64,000 bases of DNA, from the NCBI GenBank assembly GCA_905339235.1, contig CAJPFG010000006.1, forward strand, positions 62,001 through 126,000, in the 5' to 3' direction. Below are positions 1 through 7,794 of this stretch, in pieces. This stretch comes from Phycisphaerales bacterium. GTDB lineage: Bacteria; Planctomycetota; Phycisphaerae; Phycisphaerales; UBA1924. The translations under genes and the position numbers were made by a program. The first letter of the stretch is position 1, and every line of letters starts with the position of its first letter. The notes under the pieces were generated by a model, which had not been told where the DNA came from, did not search any database, and was given only the letters and a program-made list of their open reading frames with translations.

Positions 1-103
1 CAACGATCCCGGCGCCGCGAGGACTCTCAGACTGCAAGTAGGCTTGAATCCCGTCGAGATCAGCCTGAGCAGCCTCGGTGACGAGAAAGCGACTCTCACT
101 CAT
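1..103 (-). CDS. ParE/RelE-like toxin, N-terminal part (cut by window edge)
   Basis: Only the first 34 codons are in the window, read on the minus strand from ATG at 103. The peptide begins MSESRFLVTEAAQADLDGI and continues with an AYLQ segment, which fits the first strand and helix of ParE-type ribosome-independent toxins (typically F-x-x-x-A-x-x-D-L-x-x-I-x-x-Y). The ATG overlaps the stop of the upstream ParD-like antitoxin by 8 bp, the usual antitoxin-toxin coupling. ParE toxins generally poison DNA gyrase; that role is family knowledge, not shown here. The remainder lies outside the window, so intactness cannot be judged. Confidence 0.6.
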   Translation of the reverse strand, partial: MSESRFLVTEAAQADLDGIQAYLQSESPRGAGIV

Positions 104-374
104 CGGTCGGCCCGGAACCACCTTGTCGCGACTTCCAGCGAGCGATCGCGTCAGAGCCCGGTATCAACTTGCCCTGCCGGGCCTGCTCCCAGCCGTGGTC
201 GATCTTGGCTCGAATGGTCGCGGCATCATCGCCGCCGATGTCGGTCGAGAGCAGCACCAACGCGGCCCGGATGACATCCTCCGCGGAATGGAACTCCCCG
301 CCCGCGAGTCTGCGACGCACCAAATCCGCCAAATCCTGCGGCAGAGTGACGTTCAGGGGTCCTTGGCTCACCAT
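96..374 (-). CDS. ParD-like antitoxin
   Basis: A 92-residue protein. Residues 5-40 look like a ribbon-helix-helix DNA-binding domain: a beta strand (PLNVTLPQDL) followed by two helices with the typical 'G-x-F-x-S-A-E-D-V-I-R-A-A-L' pattern of ParD/CopG antitoxins. The C-terminal half is charged and would wrap the toxin. I chose the internal ATG at 374, because the longer reading frame upstream is Arg-rich shadow sequence and the RHH strand should start near the N-terminus. It overlaps the partial ParE-like gene at 1-103. Such proteins normally repress their own operon and neutralise the toxin. Confidence 0.7.
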   Translation of the reverse strand: MVSQGPLNVTLPQDLADLVRRRLAGGEFHSAEDVIRAALVLLSTDIGGDDAATIRAKIDHGWEQARQGKLIPGSDAIARWKSRQGGSGPTDE

Positions 375-537
375 GATGCACCTCAAGACTTGTCGTTCAA
401 GTAAAGGATATGCGCCCGCGGCCATCAGCCCGAGAGTGCTCGCTCGTCGCCGCAACCGACGAGGGGCGTGATGAACAAGACCCCTGACACCAGCCAGGCG
501 GGACCGCTCACGAACTCGCAGCATGGTGACCCCTGTC

Positions 538-1779
538 TCACCCCGGGCTCTTCAACCCCTTCGGCCCCAGCGTCACGATCGTGACCTTCCCCAGGGACCG
601 TCTCGCCAGGTACGCGTTCAACTGGTCCAGCGTCACCGCGTCGATCTTCGCCGCGATCTCCTCCAGACTCCGCGGCCTGCCCAGCCTTCGCTGGTCCGAC
701 GCCAGCGCACTCGACCTCGCCCCCGTGGACTCCCCGCTGAACACCAATCCGCTCTTCATCCCCACCCGGGCCCGATTGAACTCCTCGGGCGTCACCCGCC
801 CCGGAACGGACATGATCCTCTGCAACTCGCCCCACAGCACATCCAGCGAGTCCTGCGCCCGCTCGGGTGTCGTGCCCACGTACGCCGTCACCGCTCCGTA
901 GTCGCGATCTCCCCGATACCCCGCGTTCACGCTGTAGCACAGCCCCCGCTTCTCGCGCACTTCGGAGAACAACCTCCCCGCCATCCCCCCGGAAAGCACT
1001 CCGACGGTCAGTTTCTCCAGGAGACTGTCGTTGTCCGGCTCGGCCGGGGCGTCGTGCGCGATCAGGATCTGCACCTGGTTGGTGTCATCCTCTTCATGGT
1101 GATACCCGCGGGCGGGCGTTGGCCCCACCGCCGGCTCCGGGTTCGTGCCCGACCACCTGTCCAGCAACGCGTTCAGCCGCGCCTCCAGCCCGTCGATGTC
1201 CACCACGCCCGCCGCCGCAAAGATCGACTCGGCAGGCTTGGCGCACTCACGCCACCCGTTCACCAACTCCTCTCGGCTCAAGGACTTAAGACCTTCCTCC
1301 GTCCCCAGCCCCGATCGGTCCAGCGGCGGGGGCTGATGCTTGGCCCGGATGAGCAACCCCGCCCGCTCGTGCGGCTCGTCGTTCACCGACGCCAGCGCCT
1401 GCAGCGCCAGGTCCCGCGCGGGCTCCACCGCGTCCTCGTCCATCCGCGGCCGCAGCGCCATGTCCACCAGCAGCGGCAGCGCTTCTTCCAGGTGCTCTCC
1501 CAGCAACGTCGCGCCGATCCGGAACGTGAACGCGCCCGACTCGGTCCCCCGGCTCACGCCCAGGCGATCAAACGCGTCCGCCTGCTCGCGCGAGTTCAAC
1601 GCTCCCCCGCCGCGCATGAGCAGTTCGCCCCACATCGTCGCGCGTCCCAGCCGGTCCGCGGGATCGAACGCACCCCCGCACGGCACCAGCCACGTCACCG
1701 CGGCGGAGCGCACGCCGTCCATCCGCTCCACGATGAGCGGCGCGCCGCACTTCAGAGTCCGTGACTTGATCTCGCCCAT
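538..1779 (-). CDS. M16 (pitrilysin/processing peptidase) family protein, zinc motif lost
   Basis: A 413-residue protein with the layout of a single M16 half-repeat pair. The N-terminal M16 domain (about 15-160) carries the family pattern N-x-R/E-Q-x-D-x-F around residues 62-70. The second domain (about 175-400) holds the conserved F-S-E-V-R-E-K-R-G-L-C-Y-S-V segment that supplies the Arg/Tyr pair. The inverted zinc motif HxxEH expected near residues 48-52 reads T-M-W-G-E, so both histidines and the glutamate are gone. In two-subunit M16 peptidases one partner lacks the zinc site and the other the Arg/Tyr pair; this protein would be the zinc-less partner, but no active subunit is next to it. 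A -10-like TAGACT lies about 27 nt upstream of the ATG. Confidence 0.8.
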   Translation of the reverse strand: MGEIKSRTLKCGAPLIVERMDGVRSAAVTWLVPCGGAFDPADRLGRATMWGELLMRGGGALNSREQADAFDRLGVSRGTESGAFTFRIGATLLGEHLEEALPLLVDMALRPRMDEDAVEPARDLALQALASVNDEPHERAGLLIRAKHQPPPLDRSGLGTEEGLKSLSREELVNGWRECAKPAESIFAAAGVVDIDGLEARLNALLDRWSGTNPEPAVGPTPARGYHHEEDDTNQVQILIAHDAPAEPDNDSLLEKLTVGVLSGGMAGRLFSEVREKRGLCYSVNAGYRGDRDYGAVTAYVGTTPERAQDSLDVLWGELQRIMSVPGRVTPEEFNRARVGMKSGLVFSGESTGARSSALASDQRRLGRPRSLEEIAAKIDAVTLDQLNAYLARRSLGKVTIVTLGPKGLKSPG

Positions 1780-1977
1780 GTCGCGCCGACTCCATCGTTC
1801 GAAGAAAGTCTACAGCGCCATCGCCCTCCGCGCGCGATCGAACAGAATCTACAAATTTTTTCGTGAACTCATGCACAAGAGGCCCAACTTCCGATAATCT
1901 GTCGTCCACGAGCGCGGCGGGTCGGCGCAGCGTGCGCCACCATGACCGAGGCTCACTCCCTTTCAGGAGATGGTTTC

Positions 1978-2016
1978 ATGGCGAAAAAGAAAGCCAAGAA
2001 AAAGAAGAAGAAGTAA
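1978..2016 (+). CDS. 12-residue lysine-rich peptide MAKKKAKKKKKK (copy 1)
   Basis: ATG to TAA encodes MAKKKAKKKKKK, preceded by a purine-rich ribosome-binding site (CAGGAGA at 1965-1971). The same 12-residue peptide is encoded again at 2073-2111 with different synonymous codons, which argues that the protein sequence is under selection. Nine of twelve residues are lysine, so the product would be strongly cationic and could bind nucleic acid or ribosomes; that is inference. Short Lys/Ala-rich tails resembling this occur in histone-H1-like bacterial proteins, but no fold is possible here. It is too short for ordinary gene callers. Confidence 0.6.
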   Translation: MAKKKAKKKKKK

Positions 2017-2072
2017 GGCCGGTTCACGCGCGTTCGCGTCGTTCCGTCCTCACTCACACCAAGGAGATCGTC

Positions 2073-2111
2073 ATGGCCAAGAAGAAGGCAAAGAAAAAGA
2101 AGAAGAAGTAA
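2073..2111 (+). CDS. 12-residue lysine-rich peptide MAKKKAKKKKKK (copy 2)
   Basis: Second copy of the same peptide, 56 bp after the first. Ribosome-binding site AAGGAGA at 2061-2067 sits six bases before the ATG. Compared with copy 1, four codons differ and all four changes are synonymous (codons 2, 3, 5 and 6). Both copies probably share one transcript ending at the hairpin at 2296-2330. Function unknown; a cationic nucleic-acid-binding or ribosome-associated micropeptide is a guess from composition. Confidence 0.6.
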   Translation: MAKKKAKKKKKK

Positions 2112-2295
2112 GCGCGGCCGGTGACGGGCCGCGGTGGAGCGAACGCCTTCGAACGGCGCGCTTCCACTCACGCGGCTGTCCGGCGGAACTCCCGCTGGCC
2201 CACCGGCCCCCATGTCCGATCGCGAGCGCACGACAAGACGTGCGGCCCCGCCTTTCGGCGGGATGGCCTCGCGGACAACCAAGCAGAACTCGACG

Positions 2296-2330
2296 AAGCG
2301 GGGCCGACAACTCGGCCCCGCTTTGTTTTT
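2296..2330 (+). terminator. Rho-independent terminator
   Basis: A perfect 12-bp stem (AAGCGGGGCCGA at 2296-2307 with TCGGCCCCGCTT at 2312-2323), loop CAAC, then a T-rich run to 2330 (TTTGTTTTT). It probably ends the transcript of the two Lys-rich micropeptides. Confidence 0.85.
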
Positions 2331-2524
2331 CCTCCCGCGCGCACCGCACATCCCGATGCGCCCCCCACCACCACCCGACGCACCCACCGAGCCATCGTCC
2401 TTCTCTCGCCCTCCCCACTTCAAGCCCCTCTCCAAACCGCCCCCACCGCGACGCTGATCCGCCGCCCGCAACCGCCCCTTCATAAACGCCCGCTGCTGTC
2501 GTAACTCGTTTATTTCCAAAGACC

Positions 2525-2553
2525 TTGCGTCGCGGCCGCCCCCCGCGGACAAT
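2525..2553 (+). promoter_or_regulatory. Predicted sigma-70-type promoter, leaderless
   Basis: TTGCGT at 2525-2530, a 17-nt spacer, then GACAAT at 2548-2553. The GTG start codon at 2560 lies only six bases beyond the -10 box, so transcription would start on or next to the start codon. Confidence 0.5.
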
Positions 2554-2559
2554 GCACCC

Positions 2560-3180
2560 GTGGACCCCGATCCCAAAGCCATCGCCAATCTCCGCCGCGC
2601 CCTTTCCCGATGGAGCGAGGGCCTGCTCCAGGTCGGCGAACGCATGGACCCGGTGCGCTTCGTTCCCGACCCCGCGACCGGCGAGCCGGTCATGCCCGTC
2701 CACGCGGATGTCCTCATGCAGGACAACCTCACGCTGTTCATTCCCGAAGACACAAGCGACTCGCTCCAGTTGCTCGGCGCGCCCGTCGAGATCGATCCCG
2801 CGCGACACGCCGCCTGCGATCGGCACGTCGCCTTCTTCGGTCGTCCCAACCTCACGCGCTGGATGCTCCTCGACCTCGAGTCGGTGCGGCGCGACGACAT
2901 CGTCCTCGACGCCGCCGAGATCACGCGCGGCAATCCGCTCGCGCCGTTCGAGCCCGCGCTCTGCCGCGGCCTGAACGCGCGCCCCGATCTCCTCGCCGCC
3001 GCCTGCCGCGCCGCGCTCGGCACCGCGCCCGCCGCGCCCGTCGCCGTCGGCGTCGATCCCTTCGGTGTCACCGTCCGCGCGCGCTTCGGAGTCATGCGTC
3101 TGGACTTCTCCGACGAGGTGCTCTCGCCCGCCGACGCGCACCGTGAGATCGACGAGATGCTGCGTAAAGTCGCTCCGTGA
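2560..3180 (+). CDS. Unknown protein upstream of an amidohydrolase
   Basis: A 206-residue soluble protein starting with GTG, chosen because a two-box promoter ends six bases upstream and no Shine-Dalgarno is present. No signal peptide or membrane segment is visible. The C-terminal 60 residues (V-D-P-F-G-V-x-V-R-A-R-F-G-x-x-R-L-D-F, then P-A-D-A-H-R-E-I-D-E) faintly resemble the DUF2470 domain of haem-utilisation proteins, which also ends with a short helix after an R-L-x-F strand; the rest shows no known motif. Its TGA overlaps the GTG of the amidohydrolase by 3 bases, so the two are co-translated and probably work together. Confidence 0.6.
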   Translation: MDPDPKAIANLRRALSRWSEGLLQVGERMDPVRFVPDPATGEPVMPVHADVLMQDNLTLFIPEDTSDSLQLLGAPVEIDPARHAACDRHVAFFGRPNLTRWMLLDLESVRRDDIVLDAAEITRGNPLAPFEPALCRGLNARPDLLAAACRAALGTAPAAPVAVGVDPFGVTVRARFGVMRLDFSDEVLSPADAHREIDEMLRKVAP

Positions 3181-4466
3181 TCGCCGAGACCGACAGGTTG
3201 TCCACATCGCCGCGCCGCGAGGCTCACGCGCACATCGCGATGCACGGCCGCGCTCTCTCCATGCTCAGCCTCGCCGACTGCCGCTCTCGCGCCGAGTGTT
3301 TGGAGCGCGTTCGTGACGAAGCCGCGCGCCTCGATGCCGACGACCCTTCGCGCGAGCGCTGGCTGCTCGCCCACAGCGCGCGGGTCGAAGGCTGGACCGA
3401 TCCGCTCTGGCCCACTCGCGCCGACTTGGACCGCATCGCCGGCTCGCGCCCCGCGCTGATTCTGTCCTTTGACTACCACGCCGTCCTCGCCAGCACGCCG
3501 GTCTTCCGCCGGCTCAATCTCACCGATTCCTCCCCCGACCCCCAAGGCGGCGTCATTGTCCGGGATGATGCCGGAACTCCGACCGGGCTGCTCCTCGAGG
3601 CCGCGGCCTTCAACGCCCGCAACGCCATTCCCGAACCATCGCGATCCGAGCGCGAGTTGCTCGTCCGGACCGGCCTGGCCGACCTCGCCCGCCACCAGTT
3701 CACCGAAATCCACGACCTGCTCGCCCCGAACTGGCTGGGGCCGGTTCTCGCCCGCCTCGCCGACACCGGGGAACTCACGCAGCGCGTGCGCGTGTACGTG
3801 CCGCTCGCCGAGTTTGATCGCGCCCTGGCCGCCGCGCCCGATTGGCAGCGGCAGGGAAAGGTCGAACTCGCCGGCGCCAAGGTTTTCGCCGACGGCACGC
3901 TCAACAGCCGCACGGCGTGGATGCTCGCGCCCTTCTCGCACCCGCTGCCCGGACATCCGTGCGGAACGCCGCTGATGACGGTGGTCCAACTGGCGCAGGC
4001 GATGGACCAGACCGCGGCCGCGGGGCTCGAACTCGCCGTCCACGCCATCGGCGACGGCGCGGTGCGGTCGGTGCTCGACGCCGTGGAATCCCGCGCCGGC
4101 CGACGCCCGCGCGTCCGGATCGAGCACGCCGAGATCATCGACGCCGCCGACGTCCCGCGCTTCGCCGAACTGGGCGTCGTCTGCAGCGTGCAGCCGTGCC
4201 ATCTGCTCGCGGATATCGAGGTGCTCGGGCGGGAACTTCCGCAACGGCTCGACCGCGTCCTTCCGCTGCGCGATCTGGAGCGCGCGGGCTGCAAGCCGGG
4301 CGAACTGCTCTGGTTCGGGAGCGATGTCCCGATCGTCCGCCCCGACCCGGACGACAGCATCCGCGCCGCCGTCCACCGCCGCCGCTGCGACGACGATCTT
4401 CCGATCGCGCCCGAACAGGCGCTGAACGAGCCGGAGGCCTGGTCCTGCTTCCGCGGCCGAATCTGA
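3177..4466 (+). CDS. YtcJ-like metal-dependent amidohydrolase (amidohydrolase family 3)
   Basis: A 429-residue TIM-barrel hydrolase. Near the N-terminus, residues 15-22 (E-A-H-A-H-I-A-M) give the H-x-H metal motif. 'F-A-D-G-T-L-N-S-R-T-A' in mid-protein, 'L-A-V-H-A-I-G-D-G-A' and 'R-I-E-H-A-E' supply the later histidines, and 'G-S-D-V-P-I-V-R-P-D-P' the catalytic Asp near the end. The family hydrolyses amide or ester bonds of varied substrates; the substrate here is unknown. Members are usually about 520-560 residues with a small beta domain before the H-x-H; that domain is missing here, so the protein starts almost at the metal site. The GTG start overlaps the preceding stop. Confidence 0.8.
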   Translation: MIAETDRLSTSPRREAHAHIAMHGRALSMLSLADCRSRAECLERVRDEAARLDADDPSRERWLLAHSARVEGWTDPLWPTRADLDRIAGSRPALILSFDYHAVLASTPVFRRLNLTDSSPDPQGGVIVRDDAGTPTGLLLEAAAFNARNAIPEPSRSERELLVRTGLADLARHQFTEIHDLLAPNWLGPVLARLADTGELTQRVRVYVPLAEFDRALAAAPDWQRQGKVELAGAKVFADGTLNSRTAWMLAPFSHPLPGHPCGTPLMTVVQLAQAMDQTAAAGLELAVHAIGDGAVRSVLDAVESRAGRRPRVRIEHAEIIDAADVPRFAELGVVCSVQPCHLLADIEVLGRELPQRLDRVLPLRDLERAGCKPGELLWFGSDVPIVRPDPDDSIRAAVHRRRCDDDLPIAPEQALNEPEAWSCFRGRI

Positions 4467-4630
4467 CCGCGTCCGATCATCCCGGCATTCCGGTCGCGTC
4501 CGGCAAGCCCGATCTCGCACCGCCCGCACACTCGATACTCGCGCCACAGCCGGGGCAAGATGGGCGATCTCGGCGCCGCCTGCGGCAGTACGAAAGACGA
4601 GTCCGTCGCGCGTGGTTTCGAGAGGATTGC

Positions 4631-4951
4631 ATGCTCACGATCCTGCGGTTTGAGATTCTCGAATCCGGAGGTCGAAAGCACGCCCGTGCGACCGCCACCC
4701 TGAAACGCGACCTGCCCTTCGCGCCGTGCCCGGGAATGTCGTTCGGGTCGGCGGCCTGGAAGGCGGCACGCGAGATCACTCACGTCATCATCGATCTCGA
4801 CGACTCTTCGCCGCCCGTCATCCGGTTGGGGCCGGTCACCGCGCACTCCGACGACGAGTACGCCGCGCTGGTCGAGGGATACCGCTCGCAGGGTTGGGAC
4901 GTCTCGGGCGATTGGGTCGTGCGGCGCCCGCACAAGCACGGGAAGGCGTGA
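4631..4951 (+). CDS. Small unknown protein
   Basis: A 106-residue protein starting at ATG 4631. No signal peptide, membrane segment or recognisable motif. It contains a Phe/Pro-rich middle (L-P-F-A-P-C-P-G-M-S-F) and acidic strands (I-I-D-L-D-D) suggesting a small alpha/beta fold. It sits between the amidohydrolase unit and phhA with about 130-165 bp on either side, so it is probably transcribed alone. Codon use matches the neighbours. I do not recognise a family. Confidence 0.5.
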   Translation: MLTILRFEILESGGRKHARATATLKRDLPFAPCPGMSFGSAAWKAAREITHVIIDLDDSSPPVIRLGPVTAHSDDEYAALVEGYRSQGWDVSGDWVVRRPHKHGKA

Positions 4952-5083
4952 ATGCCCGATCAGGGCCCGTCGTGCTTCTCCAGGAACCGAGGATCGACAA
5001 CCATGGGATTCTCCGAGTGTTCGCGGCTCGGGCGGCCGGTTTAGAATACCGAGATTCGCGGAAACGGAGACAGGAGGCGCACC

Positions 5084-6052
5084 ATGCACGCACCGATCAA
5101 CTACAACAACATCATCGACGGCGAAGAGGCCCGCAAGGCGCAGGCCGCGTGCGACGCCGCGCCGGGCATGCCCTCGGACGCCATCGACGCGGACAAGTTC
5201 TACATCACCCAGCACTACACCAAGTACACCCGCGAGAATCACGACGTGTGGCGCGATCTTTTCGACCGCCGCTGGACGGTGCTCGAGCAGCAGGTCTCGC
5301 GGCAGTTCATCGAGGGCATGAAGATTCTCCGCCTCACGCGCGACCGGCTCCCGCTGCTGGACGACGTTGCTCTCGATCAGGACCACACCGTCGCGGGGGG
5401 GGTGGTGCTCAAGAAGGGGACGCACCTGGACGGCATCAACAAGTTCCTGAAGGCCCAGAGCGACTGGTCGAGTTACGGCGTCCCGGGGTACCTGCCGCAG
5501 AAGGCGTTCTTCGCGTGCCTGGCGCAGCGCGAGTTTCCCACCACGGTGCTGATCCGGCCGCGCGAGGTGATGGATTACCTTCCCGAGCCGGACATCTTCC
5601 ACGACGTGTTCGGGCATGTGCCGCTGCACACGCTGAAGGTGTTCGCCGATTTCCTGCAGACGTACGGCCGCGCGGCCTTGATGTGCGACGACCAGGTCCA
5701 CATCCTGCGACTGGGGCGGCTGTTCTGGTTCACGGTCGAGTTCGGGCTGATCCGCGAGGACGGCAAGGTAAAGGTGTACGGGAGCGGCCTGGTTTCGAGC
5801 CACGCGGAGAGCAAGTACGCGCTGGAAGGGGGCTGGGAGAAGAAGGGCGAAAAAGTGCCGGACTGCACGCCGCGCCCGGTGGCCCAGTGGCGCCCCTTCG
5901 ACCTCGAGCGCATCTGCAACACCGACTTCGAGATCGACCACTTCCAGCCGATCTACTACGTGCTGGAGAGTTTCGAGCAACTCCGGGACGCGATGAATCA
6001 GTACGCGCAGCGGGTGCTGGGCGAGGCGGGGCTGGCGAAGGCGACGGTGTGA
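5084..6052 (+). CDS. phhA: Phenylalanine 4-monooxygenase
   Basis: A 322-residue monomeric aromatic amino acid hydroxylase that converts phenylalanine to tyrosine using tetrahydrobiopterin, O2 and non-haem Fe(II). The iron facial triad is visible: H173 and H178 in P-D-I-F-H-D-V-F-G-H-V-P and E219 in W-F-T-V-E-F-G-L. Length and domain order match bacterial enzymes; no regulatory ACT domain is present. A strong ribosome-binding site (AGGAGGCGC) precedes the ATG, and a -10-like TAGAAT lies at 5042-5047. No pterin dehydratase (phhB) is adjacent. Confidence 0.95.
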   Translation: MHAPINYNNIIDGEEARKAQAACDAAPGMPSDAIDADKFYITQHYTKYTRENHDVWRDLFDRRWTVLEQQVSRQFIEGMKILRLTRDRLPLLDDVALDQDHTVAGGVVLKKGTHLDGINKFLKAQSDWSSYGVPGYLPQKAFFACLAQREFPTTVLIRPREVMDYLPEPDIFHDVFGHVPLHTLKVFADFLQTYGRAALMCDDQVHILRLGRLFWFTVEFGLIREDGKVKVYGSGLVSSHAESKYALEGGWEKKGEKVPDCTPRPVAQWRPFDLERICNTDFEIDHFQPIYYVLESFEQLRDAMNQYAQRVLGEAGLAKATV

Positions 6053-6064
6053 GGGGCGGAGTGG

Positions 6065-7160
6065 CTAGGTGGCAGAGTGCGCTGGGCTGGGCGGGGGTTG
6101 GGCGCGGGTGTCGGGGATTATGGAGTTTTGTGGCGTGGCGGACCGCGTGTTGGGGCGCGGGGTTGTGTCCTTGGGCGGGGTTGGGGGCGCGGGAGGGGGC
6201 GGAGAGATGAACGATGATTGAGGAAAGGTGAGTGGGGCGGGGAGCGAAGTGGACGGGTGGCCGTTTGGCGGAGTGGGGGAGGGGTGTGGCGTCGGTGTGT
6301 TGCTGGGCTCCGAAAGGGGCAGGGCGGGGGCGTTTTGGTCGGGCGACTTGGCCGCGGGCTCGGCTTGCAGGCTGGCGCCGCGTTCTGACGCGGGCGCGGC
6401 GGGAGTGCTTTGGCTTTGCGGGCCGGTGATGGATGCGGCTCGCGGGGTGGAGTGCCGGCTGGGCTGGGGTGAGATGGCGGCGGGCTGGTCGGGCGCGTTT
6501 GTGCCGGGGGTGCACGGGTCGAAGGCGCGCGGTGCGACACGCCGGCGGTGGGACTTGGGTATGCGCGGGCCGTGGGGGGCGGAGGTGTCGGTGTGGGTGT
6601 AGGTGGCGAGGTGTTGGAGGTGCCAGGCGTGCTTGCCGGCCGTGGCGCGGGCGCGGCGGCGGTGCTCGCGCTCCTTGAGCGTGTCGTCGCCGTCGGGGCG
6701 GAAGATGTCCAACTCGTTGTGGTACTGGTCCATCGCGTGGATCAGGCAGGCGCCGACGTGGGGGAGTTCGCGCTCGACGGACATGCGAACCTTGAGCGCG
6801 GCGACGGAGCGGATGATGTCGAGGCGGGCCTGGACCTCGGGGCTCATGATCCAGCGGCAGAGAGCCTCGACGGACGTGTGATGATCGTCGGCGATGCCGC
6901 AGAGGGGGGCCTGGGGGTTGGTGAGGGACTGGAGTATGTAGGCCGCGGCGGCGGGGGAGGGGTTAAACGGCAAATGGCAAATCGCAGAAGGCAAATCGGA
7001 GGGGGGCGGGGGAGTATTCGATGGCGCGGGGTGGATGGGTGTGGGGGGCGGTTGGATGGAGATGGTGATGGGGGTGAAGGGGATGGAGGGCACGGCGGCG
7101 CTGGGGTGCGGCGGGTGGGTGTCGGGAGTGGCGTGGCCGTTGAGGCGGGTGAGAGACATC
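6065..7160 (-). CDS. Unknown protein with Pro/Thr/Ser-rich tails
   Basis: A 365-residue protein. ATG at 7160 is preceded by GGAGG at a good distance, and the reading frame continues upstream only as shadow. Only the middle (about residues 70-165) looks folded: alpha-helical, with 'D-D-H-H-T-S-V-E-A-L-C-R-W-I' and a long helix 'S-P-E-V-Q-A-R-L-D-I-I-R-S-V-A-A-L-K'. The N-terminal 65 and C-terminal 200 residues are low-complexity Pro/Thr/Ser. A dispersed 'GGCAAAT' repeat lies inside the coding sequence at 6969-7000. The helical core resembles short planctomycete proteins that I cannot name. The disordered tails may be fast-evolving. Confidence 0.6.
6969..7000. repeat. Dispersed GGCAAAT-type repeat inside a coding region
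   Basis: Three near-copies of GGCAAAT(C/G) in 32 bp. On the minus strand it is translated as S-A-I-C-H-L-P in the Pro-rich N-terminal tail of the unknown protein. A related A/T-richer patch occurs at 33909-34010. Confidence 0.45.
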
Positions 7161-7395
7161 GTGGAGGTCCTCCGTAATACGGGGGCATTTCGCGTGTTTG
7201 CGCGCAAATGCGCGCGAAGGGGCCGGGCGGGCTGCGCGTAAGTGCTTGCGGCGGAGGAGGAAAAAAATCTCTCAAAATGGAAGGTTGGCGGGCGCGGGGA
7301 GAATGTCGCGCCCGAAGCGGGGGTAAGAGTTGACTCGGATGCGCGGCGCGCCGAGCGGCGGGTGCGCTGGGCGACTACGCCGCCAATGGCGCCGG

Positions 7396-7794
7396 TTACT
7401 GCTTGATTTCGGCCGCGATTGAGGCGAACTGGTCGAGGGCGGTTTGGAGATCGTCGGCGATTTTCTGGGCGAGGATGTCGGACTCGGGGAGGTCTTCGCC
7501 GTCCTGGAGGTTCTTGTCCTTGAGCCAGAAGATGTCGAGGTTGGCCTTGTCGCGCTTGATGAGGTCTTGGTAGTCGAAGGAGCGCCAGCGGCCTTCGGGG
7601 CCGGCGTTCTTGGATTCGGTTTCGGACCAGTTGGATTTGCGTTTGTGGCGGTTGGCGGGGTTGAAGCACTCGACGAAGTCGTCGAGGTCGGCGCGTTTGA
7701 GGGGCTTTTCTTTTCGGAACTATCCCCTTGACGAAGCCAACCCGGAACCGTAGTTCCAGGCTTTGTTGACGATCTGGGAGGTGTCGGCGGTCAT
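7396..7794 (-). pseudogene. hsdM: hsdM remnant with internal deletion (type I DNA methyltransferase)
   Basis: From ATG 7794 the first 15 codons (MTADTSQIVNKAWNY) match the HsdM N-terminus. Reading then leaves homology and stops at a TAG, and right after it a different frame gives the last ~107 residues of HsdM (K-P-L-K-R-A-D-L-D-D-F-V, then R-W-R-S-F-D-Y, L-D-I-F-W-L-K-D). About 400 residues, including the NPPY methylase motif, are missing. The ATG overlaps the stop of the HIRAN gene (ATGA). A second, longer N-terminal fragment is at 9534-9704. Clearly non-functional as a methyltransferase. Confidence 0.85.

Larger units (their letters stand above)
2112..2559. other. Intergenic stretch with terminator and promoter
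   Basis: 448 bp with no convincing gene. It holds the terminator at 2296-2330, a Pro/His-rich reading-frame shadow on the plus strand that I do not believe, and a two-box promoter at 2525-2553 for the following gene. Confidence 0.6.

Noticed and set aside
523..1764. Long plus-strand frame opposite the M16 gene
   Set aside because: Arg/Pro/His-rich shadow of the real minus-strand gene, with no domain and no ribosome-binding site.
2134..2457. 107-residue plus-strand Pro-rich frame
   Set aside because: It runs through a perfect terminator and has no ribosome-binding site.
1953..4547. 864-residue minus-strand frame across the micropeptides and the amidohydrolase
   Set aside because: Low-complexity Arg/Gly composition; the plus-strand genes carry the recognisable motifs.
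4477..4779. Minus-strand frame with a C-P-G-C-G zinc-ribbon-like patch
   Set aside because: Only one half of a ribbon, overlapping the better-supported plus-strand gene at 4631; could be a relic but not supported as a gene.
6118..6540. Several alternative frames in the Pro/Thr-rich tail at 6.1-6.6 kb
   Set aside because: Low-complexity GC-rich sequence opens every frame; only 7160-6065 has a ribosome-binding site and a folded core.
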